This document shows, piece by piece, positions 17,066 to 23,181 of a DNA stretch of 24,039 nucleotides. How positions within the stretch are numbered: position 1 is the stretch's first letter; the number at the start of each line of letters is the position of its first letter. The notes under the pieces are model-generated. The model ran no database searches. It was not told where the DNA came from and saw nothing but the letters and a program-made list of their open reading frames with translations. A program made the translations under genes and the position numbers. This DNA comes from a virus: IMG/VR virus record IMGVR_UViG_3300035162_001028, positions 1 to 24,039 of that record; one strand, given 5' to 3'.

Positions 17066-18645
17066 CACAACACCGTCATTACTTCTGTATAGCGCGGTAG
17101 TGTTTCAGCCACCTGCGCTTTGAATAGTTGATACTTGCTACCCAAGTCCACATTCTGTGTTCCTTCGGGTAGTAGCACGCTTCTGTCATCGGACAGAATC
17201 AAATCCATCGCAACCAACTTGGTGCAAATGTCTTCGATTGCTTTTTCGACATATCGTTCACCATACACATAAGAGCATTTGACAGCGTTCCATGAGAAGT
17301 AAGGGTATGAGTTGTTGAAGTAAATGATACCCATATCGTAGTCAGCCCACCAATCGCGAAGACGGCCTTCGTCACCTGTGGTTGTTCCAACATAATCAAT
17401 CTTGAATTTCTTTTGATGAAGTTTAGCACCATTAGTTGCCGCCGCGCTAATGTCACCTACGAGGTCAATGACACCATTGAGCGTAGTTCCTGTGATGCTG
17501 GTGTAGTATCCGTATGTTGCACCTATGTTGATGATACCGTATGGAGCAAGGGTTGTGACATCATCGACAACGATGGTGGTGGTTGTGGACGAAGACACTG
17601 TTTTGGTTGTGTCTGTTGCTCCTGTGAATGTGATACCGGGTGATGTGCAAGCATAGGTAGCGTTCTCTCCTGCGTCACCACGGCGCATAGAACTGATTTT
17701 GATTTGACCGCCACCGTAATCAGCGTTCGCGGAAGCCATAAACTCATGATGAACATTTGCTTCGATGGTTCCATCAGCCTCGGTTACATCTTCAAAGACG
17801 AAAGATGGATTGAAGGCTGTTGGGTTCTTACCTTTGCGCGCATCCATGTTGATGAGGTCTGCGAGTTGTTGCGCTGTGCTTACATTGTCAAACTGTGAAC
17901 GAAACTTGGATGACCCGTCACCTGCTGTGAGTGTAGCGACACCGCCACCACCGGGACAAAGGAACACCTTGTCAGTGTCGGCTGTGATTTGGGTGAAGTC
18001 GTTAATCTTCAATCGGATTTCAGCCGCGGCTATTTCGCGGTAGTCAGCACCTTGCCATATTTCAAGTCGAAGAATGTGTTGCGCGTTTCGGAACATCAAC
18101 GGAACAGAACCAACATAATCTGTGTAGTATCGTCGTCGGTAGGGCTTGTATGTATCGAAGTTGATGTATTCCGCAGTCTGCAACATAGGTCGCCATGCGT
18201 TGTTTGTAAGGTTGTCAATCTTGTCTTGTGTTCGGAGAATGAGGGTTTCGACTTGTTTGCGTGTAACTCCTTTACGCTTGCCGTTTGTGAATGATTGTAA
18301 GTTCTGCACTTCTGCGTTTTGCGCGGTTGTGTATGTTCCTGTTAAACTGTCGCTGAATGATAGCCGGACATTGCCGGAAGCGCGAGCAACGGCTGTCACC
18401 GTTCTCTCTTCGCCCATTTCAGCATCGCTGGTGATGTCAATTTTATCGCCTACTTCAAACCCAACTAATCGAAAATCCGCGGGGGATATGTCAATATGAG
18501 TTGAACCATCATTTGCTGATAGATACACAGGGTCGGGTAAAGGCACTTGCAGAATGTCTGCTACTTTCTGCGCGGATGTGTAGTAAAGCCTATCGGGGAA
18601 TAGCGGTCGTCCTTCGCGTTCACCTGTTTGAAAGACTGTTGGCAT
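17065..18645 (-). CDS. Putative head-tail connector/adaptor with inserted beta domain (526 aa)
   Basis: This gene lies between the head genes and the neck genes, where the adaptor ring under the portal is encoded. Both ends look adaptor-like. Residues about 126-160 are helical (VTRKQVETLILRTQDKIDNL, as in gp6/gp15-type adaptors), and the last 60 residues are helical (VEKAIEDICTKLVAMDLILS). Between them are two unusual insertions: 250-285 (TAQQLADLINMD) and 353-396, a beta unit of the pattern TTTIVVDDVTTL...G..NIGATYGYYTSITGTTLNG that is common in phage structural proteins. At 526 residues it is several times the usual adaptor length. The start is ATG 18645, five bases after GAGGCGAT. Alternative roles are a minor head protein or a whisker-like neck protein. 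Confidence 0.6.
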   Translation of the reverse strand: MPTVFQTGEREGRPLFPDRLYYTSAQKVADILQVPLPDPVYLSANDGSTHIDISPADFRLVGFEVGDKIDITSDAEMGEERTVTAVARASGNVRLSFSDSLTGTYTTAQNAEVQNLQSFTNGKRKGVTRKQVETLILRTQDKIDNLTNNAWRPMLQTAEYINFDTYKPYRRRYYTDYVGSVPLMFRNAQHILRLEIWQGADYREIAAAEIRLKINDFTQITADTDKVFLCPGGGGVATLTAGDGSSKFRSQFDNVSTAQQLADLINMDARKGKNPTAFNPSFVFEDVTEADGTIEANVHHEFMASANADYGGGQIKISSMRRGDAGENATYACTSPGITFTGATDTTKTVSSSTTTTIVVDDVTTLAPYGIINIGATYGYYTSITGTTLNGVIDLVGDISAAATNGAKLHQKKFKIDYVGTTTGDEGRLRDWWADYDMGIIYFNNSYPYFSWNAVKCSYVYGERYVEKAIEDICTKLVAMDLILSDDRSVLLPEGTQNVDLGSKYQLFKAQVAETLPRYTEVMTVL

Positions 18646-18648
18646 ACA

Positions 18649-18993
18649 TCATCGCCTCTTCATAGGACCATATTTTGCCTCATGCGCTTCTAACATCGCT
18701 TTGTAATTTGGATTATTTGCTCGCCCTTCTTTCTTTGCTCTTCTTACCGCCGCCGCTGAATCTTTTTGTTCTTGGATGGCCGCGAGTGGGTTAACATAAT
18801 CTTGTTGGATTTTAGGTGTCATCATAGGTTTAGATTCACGCGCTTCTTGTTCAGCGGCGTTCCCTGCTTCGTATGCTTCACGCATTTGGTCAACCGCGTA
18901 TCCCATACCCGACTCCGACATCTCCTGTAACCTTTCTTCTTGCTCCGCGGTCAACTCTTTGAGTAATGTCCACGCTTGTTCCATAGGGTTCAT
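18649..18993 (-). CDS. Helical hypothetical head-module protein (114 aa)
   Basis: I do not recognise this family. It is almost entirely helical and charged. Residues 8-55 could form a coiled coil (TLLKELTAEQEERLQEMSES), and residues 75-110 form a second, basic helix (AAAVRRAKKEGRANNPNYKA). Its start overlaps the stop of the zinc-ribbon gene (TAATG), with GAGGTGAT three bases before, so it is co-translated with it. The connector gene starts three bases after its end. Its place among head genes suggests an assembly or internal capsid protein, but nothing in the sequence proves this. Confidence 0.75.
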   Translation of the reverse strand: MNPMEQAWTLLKELTAEQEERLQEMSESGMGYAVDQMREAYEAGNAAEQEARESKPMMTPKIQQDYVNPLAAIQEQKDSAAAVRRAKKEGRANNPNYKAMLEAHEAKYGPMKRR

Positions 18994-19259
18994 TAAATCA
19001 CCTCTTCTGTTTTAGCGAGATTGTAGTTCATTGGTTTCTTACATGCTCCGCATCGTTCAAGATAGCAGAAGTGCAACATACCGCAGAAGTTACAACGAGT
19101 GCCTTGACCGATGTTGACAATATCTCGAATGTTGCGCGTCTTCATGTTTTGACGCTTAACAACACCCTTCAACTTATCTTTCTCATCAGTCTTGGTCATC
19201 GACTCTTCGGCCTTTTTCCAGCCTTGTTTTTCGAGTCGTTGTAGTTCGTGTAAGTCCAT
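18993..19259 (-). CDS. Zinc-ribbon protein (88 aa)
   Basis: The C-terminal half holds a four-cysteine ribbon: CNFC, a nine-residue knuckle-to-knuckle stretch, then CGAC (CNFCGMLHFCYLERCGACKK, residues about 56-75). This is a typical structural zinc site, with one extra cysteine in the middle. The N-terminal 45 residues are helical and strongly basic (RLEKQGWKKAEESMTKTDEK, then KDKLKGVVKRQN), suggesting nucleic acid or acidic-protein binding. The start ATG has AAGGTGAT three bases upstream. It lies between small head genes. A host-takeover or late-transcription role is possible but unsupported; packaging or capsid association is equally possible. Confidence 0.8.
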   Translation of the reverse strand: MDLHELQRLEKQGWKKAEESMTKTDEKDKLKGVVKRQNMKTRNIRDIVNIGQGTRCNFCGMLHFCYLERCGACKKPMNYNLAKTEEVI

Positions 19260-19269
19260 AGTATCACCT

Positions 19270-19443
19270 TCAAGCGGTGACTACCACAACATAGAGATTA
19301 CCTTGCATGGTGTATGATGTAATACCTTCGACTGCTTTGCCGTTTGTATAATCATCAAGCACTTTTTGAACGCCACCCGCTACTGCCGCACCTGTTTCGC
19401 ACGACTGTTCGGGTGTGAACTCAAACACTTTGGTATCGGTCAA
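19270..19443 (-). CDS. Small hypothetical protein with TTG start (57 aa)
   Basis: A GAGGTGAT site lies exactly five bases before a TTG at 19443, the spacing used by ATG genes here. The frame then runs 57 codons to TGA at 19270. The protein begins TDTKVFEFTPEQSCETGAAV, continues with a helix (GGVQKVLDDY) and ends with strands (ITSYTMQGNLYVVVVTA). The ribosome site overlaps the stop of the upstream gene. The tight fit between neighbours supports a real gene. No family is recognised. Confidence 0.7.
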   Translation of the reverse strand: MTDTKVFEFTPEQSCETGAAVAGGVQKVLDDYTNGKAVEGITSYTMQGNLYVVVVTA

Positions 19444-19448
19444 AATAA

Positions 19449-19456
19449 ATCACCTC
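19449..19456 (-). promoter_or_regulatory. Ribosome-binding site for the 57-residue TTG-start gene
   Basis: GAGGTGAT followed by a five-base spacer precedes TTG at 19443. The site overlaps the stop codon of the gene before it, as in several other junctions of this operon. Confidence 0.65.
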
Positions 19457-19730
19457 AACGGCGACCTATTGCTGTCCACTTACCAGTATTACCACTAACG
19501 CAATCAATGGTTAGAGTTGTAGCCGATGTGATAAGAGCCAATGCTCCGTCAACGCCGCCACCTGTGTTGTCTTCCGTGTCACCATTGACTGTCGCGCTTA
19601 GAATGTCACTAAGGTGCGATGATAGGTCGATTGCGCCTACATCCACTCCTGTCGCGGCAAATGTTCCGCTAAGAAGCACTAAGTCGCCAATGCTGTGAGG
19701 TCTGCTGTCTGTTGTAAAAGTAAATGCCAT
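19455..19730 (-). CDS. Small beta-rich structural protein (91 aa)
   Basis: The protein is dominated by short strands and small residues: GDLVLLSGTFAATGVDVGAI, then SDILSATVNGDTEDN, then ALITSATTLTIDC. The pattern of a 'GTF..TG.D...IDLS..L..ILSA' segment resembles small beta-sandwich proteins encoded near capsid genes in marine phages, which may be decoration or spike proteins; that assignment is tentative. The start overlaps the previous stop as TAATG, with AGGAGATGA just upstream. No signal peptide or membrane helix is present. Confidence 0.7.
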   Translation of the reverse strand: MAFTFTTDSRPHSIGDLVLLSGTFAATGVDVGAIDLSSHLSDILSATVNGDTEDNTGGGVDGALALITSATTLTIDCVSGNTGKWTAIGRR

Positions 19731-20098
19731 TATTCTTCATCTCCTGTTGTCTGTGCTTCTTCTGCTACTGTTATAGACTCTTCGGATGGATTGAGGTGTG
19801 CTTCAATCTTCGCGAGCAAGTTTGCTTTGGTGTTTAGAGAAGAGTATTGGACACCCTTCTCATCCATCCAAGACAAAATATCACCCTTTGTCCAAGTCAT
19901 ATCGGGGGTTGAGTTGTCAGTTAAGGTCGTTGTCTCGAAAGAATGTCCTTCAATCAAAAACTCCGCCCCATCAACTGCCGCGCGGTTATCATCAAGCCAA
20001 GAGGCTGTGACTGTTCGCGGTTGTCCCCATATCCACCAACCCAAGCGACCCATGTTTGCGCCTGTTTTGCGCGAGCCTTTGTAGGTTATTGTAGGCAG
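19730..20098 (-). CDS. HeH/LEM-domain protein, probable CTG start (122 aa)
   Basis: Residues about 68-102 match the HeH/LEM-like helix-extended loop-helix found in phage proteins: TWTKGDILSWMDEKGVQYSS followed by KANLLAKIEAHL. The first ATG is at 20053 but has no ribosome site. The frame stays open upstream to CTG at 20098, which sits five bases after GAGGTGAT (20111-20104), and the added residues look coding (LPTITYKGSRKTGANMG). I therefore place the start at 20098; translation from the ATG alone would give 107 residues. The acidic C-terminal tail is probably disordered. HeH domains in virion modules are of uncertain function; DNA or capsid binding is inferred. Confidence 0.75.
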   Translation of the reverse strand: MPTITYKGSRKTGANMGRLGWWIWGQPRTVTASWLDDNRAAVDGAEFLIEGHSFETTTLTDNSTPDMTWTKGDILSWMDEKGVQYSSLNTKANLLAKIEAHLNPSEESITVAEEAQTTGDEE

Positions 20099-20103
20099 AA
20101 AGA

Positions 20104-20111
20104 ATCACCTC
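20104..20111 (-). promoter_or_regulatory. Ribosome-binding site pointing to a CTG start
   Basis: GAGGTGAT lies five bases before CTG at 20098 and overlaps the TGA of the upstream gene. No ATG follows within range (the next is 45 bases further), so the site supports non-ATG initiation for the HeH-domain gene. Confidence 0.65.
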
Positions 20112-20595
20112 AAGCACCGAGTAGTAGCACAGTAACCTGCACTACTTGGTTTGCTCCTTCGGTATCCAAGATAAGACAAGGCAATGCACCACCTGTTGCG
20201 AGAGGCGCGACTGTTGCGTCTGCACCTGCTTTACCTGTGTTGGTCATTGTGATTGTCACATCTTTCGCGGCTGTTGCCGAAGCGTATCCGACAATTCCGA
20301 GAATCTTTGAAGCACCAGCCGAGAACAATAGAGGTTCAACGGTTGCCGCTTGAACGATGTTCACCGTAAAGGTGACCATTCGTAGTCCACCATTGTTTGC
20401 TCGGTCTGTCTGTTGAGGTCCAAAGGAGGAAGTCAACGAAGCGTCGCCCGGATAGGATGAACCTAACCAAGATGTTTCGTCAACAGGTGTCCCTGTTCTC
20501 ATGTCAATGTCTGCAAGAATATCCACCAGCGTAAAATCGCTGTCGGCTACTTTAATGCTTAATCCCTTTTCTGTTGTTGTTGATGTTGCTACCAT
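20110..20595 (-). CDS. Putative capsid decoration or head-associated protein (161 aa)
   Basis: This gene directly follows the major capsid gene, where decoration or cement proteins are often encoded. The sequence is beta-rich and low in charge: MVTFTVNIVQAATVEPLLFS, then KDVTITMTNTGKAGADATVA, then VVQVTVLLLGA at the end. The N-terminal 60 residues are Thr/Ser/Asp-rich and may be flexible. GAGGTGAT lies five bases before the ATG and overlaps the capsid gene stop. I recognise no specific family, so decoration protein is an inference from position and composition; a head fibre or minor capsid role is also possible. Confidence 0.65.
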   Translation of the reverse strand: MVATSTTTEKGLSIKVADSDFTLVDILADIDMRTGTPVDETSWLGSSYPGDASLTSSFGPQQTDRANNGGLRMVTFTVNIVQAATVEPLLFSAGASKILGIVGYASATAAKDVTITMTNTGKAGADATVAPLATGGALPCLILDTEGANQVVQVTVLLLGA

Positions 20596-20606
20596 ATCTA
20601 ATCACC

Positions 20607-21755
20607 TCATTGTAAGTCGCGAATAGAGCCGCTTGCACCGAAGAAAGAACACCACATCTCGCCCATAGTTCGATAGAGTCCTTCTTGTCCAAGACGGTTA
20701 ATCGCGAATGGGTCGCCGGTTTCGATACCGGATTCATAGTATTGTGTCGGGATTGCAGTTTGGAACCACAAGTAATCCGTGTCAAGATAATACATACGAG
20801 AGAGAGAACCTGCTCCATCTTGTGGCATATCCTTTGTTGGAATCATTGGCACACCGTTGTAGGTTGCGACGATGAAACCAGCCTCAAGACCGGGAACACC
20901 CTTCACACCGTTGTAGGTTGGAGTTACGCGCTTACTGTCCATGAATCGTTGTTGAGATTGTAGGAGTTGCTGAACGCGCATCAAAGTGTCGTATCCAGTG
21001 AGCATAACCTTCGGGTTACCACCGCGAGTCCAAAGTTGTTGGAACAATCCATCAAGTTGATTGAGGGATAGGTTACGGTTGGTAGTTGAATCAGCGGAAA
21101 CATCAACTTCTGCGCTGTGGAAATCTGCTGTTCCGTCGCGAGTAATTGAGTAAATGTCGTGGTCAGTGGTTGCACTGATGTGGTTTGTTCCTGTGGTCAT
21201 CTTGTCCGGGTCGGATGTGAGTCGGTCAAGTGATTCAAAGTCATTACCAGCAGGTGTGTCAACATCTTCAAGCATCATTCGGTTGATATGTTCAGCGTGG
21301 TGCTTACCCATTTCTTCCTTGAGAACTTGTCGAACATCGCCCAATCCGTCATCCTTGTCGGACAAGAACATGCTAACTTCCGATAGGTCGAAAGTGTGCG
21401 CGACGGTCTTTGGCTTTGCGGCAACATGCAGGAATTCCGGTCGGCTTGTGTCCGGTAGTGTTCCGTTTTCTGCAATTCCGCCACCTTTCTCGAAGTCAGC
21501 GCGACCAGTGAGGATACGCCATCCACTTCTTTCCCACGGCTTCTTAGGAAGAATAGAGAAGGCATTGAATTCTTGGTTCAATTGTGACCATACTTTTCGT
21601 CCGTAAATCGCTTGATAAGTTCCGGCGGTTGAGGACATCAAAGGCGCGTCTGCCTTGAGAATGTCACCTGCTCCGTAGGTATATCCGGTTGAGGATGCGC
21701 CACCGTAGTAGTATCGCTCCATGTCTTGCACTGTTCTTACATAATTTCTTGCCAT
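20607..21755 (-). CDS. Major capsid protein, HK97 fold (382 aa)
   Basis: Length and layout fit HK97-type capsid proteins. There is an extended N-arm (about 1-75), an E-loop region near 80-115 (WRILTGRADFEKGGGIAENG), a spine helix (GDVRQVLKEEMGKHHAEHIN, about 139-158), a second helix pattern (LSLNQLDGLFQQLWTRGG) before NPKVMLTGYDTLMRVQQL, and a P-domain end with strands. It lies directly after the prohead protease. There is no long N-terminal delta domain, so scaffolding is probably supplied by the protease's acidic tail. I chose ATG 21755, which overlaps the protease stop (TGATG), with AGGAGG nine bases upstream. A TTG one codon earlier (21758) is possible and would fit the ribosome site too. 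Confidence 0.92.
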   Translation of the reverse strand: MARNYVRTVQDMERYYYGGASSTGYTYGAGDILKADAPLMSSTAGTYQAIYGRKVWSQLNQEFNAFSILPKKPWERSGWRILTGRADFEKGGGIAENGTLPDTSRPEFLHVAAKPKTVAHTFDLSEVSMFLSDKDDGLGDVRQVLKEEMGKHHAEHINRMMLEDVDTPAGNDFESLDRLTSDPDKMTTGTNHISATTDHDIYSITRDGTADFHSAEVDVSADSTTNRNLSLNQLDGLFQQLWTRGGNPKVMLTGYDTLMRVQQLLQSQQRFMDSKRVTPTYNGVKGVPGLEAGFIVATYNGVPMIPTKDMPQDGAGSLSRMYYLDTDYLWFQTAIPTQYYESGIETGDPFAINRLGQEGLYRTMGEMWCSFFGASGSIRDLQ

Positions 21756-22630
21756 CAATAATCGCCTCCTGTCAACGCTTTACCAGCAAGTCGGTGAACA
21801 TCGTCCCACGACATGTCTGCAAGTTCGGCGGTTTCGGGAATGGTAACTGTTGCTTGTCCAGCGGACTTTGCAATAGTGGATGAGGTTGAAGCAACATTGT
21901 CGATTCGCTGGTTGAGAGCGATGACTGCCTTTTGTAGTTCAACCATTGGTCCGCGAGAATCAAAGTTAGCCTTTGCGACTGTATCTGCTTCCTGCTTTTC
22001 TTCTTTCAAGAACCTGTTTGTGAATTCACCATTAAGGTCTGCCTTGAACTTTTGTTCTTTTGCGGCGGCTTTGAATACTTCATAAGCGGCTTCAACTTCA
22101 CTTGCTGAAACATTTGAAGCGTTGAGGTAATCGCCCTTGATGACATTCTTGTTTCCGCTTGGTGCGGCTCCCATGTCCATCTTAGGTCGCTTACTTGAAT
22201 CGTCTTCGCCAGCACCTTCAAGAGAACCTTGTCCGCGATGGTCGTAGCCGGATTCACCCGGTCCGTAGCCTTTGTTAAAGTGGTTGCGAGCGGCGCGGGC
22301 ATCGAAACCTGCGCTCTTCACGGTTGACTCTAACCAAGTCAAGTAGTCGGTCGTAATCATATCATCTGCTTTGTTCGTCATATCATCTTCTCCGTATGCC
22401 ATTTCTTCCAAAGGTTCGTCATCTTCATCTTCATCTTCGTCGTCGTCACCGAAAGGATTTTTGCTTTCCTTCTTTTTAGGTTTCGCGTCGAGCATGTCTT
22501 CGATGCCTTTCTCTTTGGATTCTTTGTCTTTCTTATCATCGAGTTTCTTGTCTTCTTCCTTGTCTTTATCGTCAAGTTTCTTAGACAGTCGTTCGAGAAC
22601 GCTTTGCAGTTCATTCATTGGGTCGGTCAT
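21755..22630 (-). CDS. Possible nested in-frame scaffold protein (291 aa)
   Basis: Inside the protease frame, ATG at 22630 (codon 179) begins MTDPMNELQSVLERLSKK, exactly where the protease domain ends and the charged scaffold-like region starts. AGGAAATGAT lies three bases upstream (22643-22634), matching the local ribosome-site pattern at eight of ten bases. Separate translation would give a free scaffold lacking the protease, as lambda Nu3 does within C. It is an inference only; the site could be chance. Confidence 0.35.
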   Translation of the reverse strand: MTDPMNELQSVLERLSKKLDDKDKEEDKKLDDKKDKESKEKGIEDMLDAKPKKKESKNPFGDDDEDEDEDDEPLEEMAYGEDDMTNKADDMITTDYLTWLESTVKSAGFDARAARNHFNKGYGPGESGYDHRGQGSLEGAGEDDSSKRPKMDMGAAPSGNKNVIKGDYLNASNVSASEVEAAYEVFKAAAKEQKFKADLNGEFTNRFLKEEKQEADTVAKANFDSRGPMVELQKAVIALNQRIDNVASTSSTIAKSAGQATVTIPETAELADMSWDDVHRLAGKALTGGDY

Positions 22631-23164
22631 TGTATCATTTCCTGTGTCTTCCTTGAGGATACGAAATTGCGCTTCGGGGTTAATACCCTTTTCACAAATC
22701 GTTACTTCATGGAGTTCCATACGACGAATTTCGCGGTAATCACCGCGGGTTTGGTCGCTCTTGTTGACTCTCTCAAAGGCTTGACCGCCAATTGAGAAAG
22801 ACCGTAGGTTGCCCTTACGGATTTCGGATGCAACTTCGCGGGCTTTTTCAATGTCCCCGCGTAGTTGAATGACTACGAACATTCCTGTGTCGTCAACTTC
22901 GGATTTCCAAAGACGACCACTTGAATCAGTGTAAGAAGGAATGACTGTTCCGACTTGGATATTGGAGTGTGCGAGTTGAACATTGCGGAATCCGTCTGCT
23001 TTCATGAAGCCGCCAAAAGCGTCTTTGAGAGCGGCGCGGGTGATTAAATCACCCTGCTTGTCAACCATTTCAACGGACGCGTATCCAGCAACGATAAGGT
23101 CATCACCCATGCCCTTGAGAACAAGGGGGTTGGATGAAACACTCGGAGCCGCGAGAATCGCCAT
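21755..23164 (-). CDS. HK97-type prohead protease fused to scaffold-like tail (469 aa)
   Basis: Residues 1-170 are an S78/U35 prohead protease that cuts scaffold and capsid precursors during maturation. Visible markers are VAGYASVEMVDKQGDLI near the start, His66 in QLAHSN, Ser124 in LRSFSIGG, and the closing motif LHEVTICEKGINPEA (about 151-165). After a Met at 179 comes a very charged region (180-265: KKLDDKDKEEDKKLDDKKDK, and an acidic run GDDDEDEDEDDEP). A helical C-terminus follows (355-425). This is the typical look of a scaffold domain. The start at 23164 lacks a strong ribosome site, but TAG in frame just upstream excludes an earlier start. It is coupled to the capsid gene by TGATG. 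Confidence 0.9.
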   Translation of the reverse strand: MAILAAPSVSSNPLVLKGMGDDLIVAGYASVEMVDKQGDLITRAALKDAFGGFMKADGFRNVQLAHSNIQVGTVIPSYTDSSGRLWKSEVDDTGMFVVIQLRGDIEKAREVASEIRKGNLRSFSIGGQAFERVNKSDQTRGDYREIRRMELHEVTICEKGINPEAQFRILKEDTGNDTMTDPMNELQSVLERLSKKLDDKDKEEDKKLDDKKDKESKEKGIEDMLDAKPKKKESKNPFGDDDEDEDEDDEPLEEMAYGEDDMTNKADDMITTDYLTWLESTVKSAGFDARAARNHFNKGYGPGESGYDHRGQGSLEGAGEDDSSKRPKMDMGAAPSGNKNVIKGDYLNASNVSASEVEAAYEVFKAAAKEQKFKADLNGEFTNRFLKEEKQEADTVAKANFDSRGPMVELQKAVIALNQRIDNVASTSSTIAKSAGQATVTIPETAELADMSWDDVHRLAGKALTGGDY

Positions 23165-23181
23165 TGCAACCCAACTCTAAC

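Noticed and set aside
21154-21606. Plus-strand frame of 150 codons opposite the capsid gene
   Set aside because: It lies wholly within the well-supported capsid protein gene and has no recognisable domain.
22424-22620. Simple repeat of TCATCTTC-type units near 22420-22450
   Set aside because: It merely encodes the acidic Asp/Glu run of the scaffold-like region and is not a tandem DNA repeat element.
22371-22739. Plus-strand Ser-rich frame with long serine runs opposite the scaffold region
   Set aside because: The serine runs are the antisense of GAC/GAA/GAT codons in the acidic scaffold-like tail of the protease.
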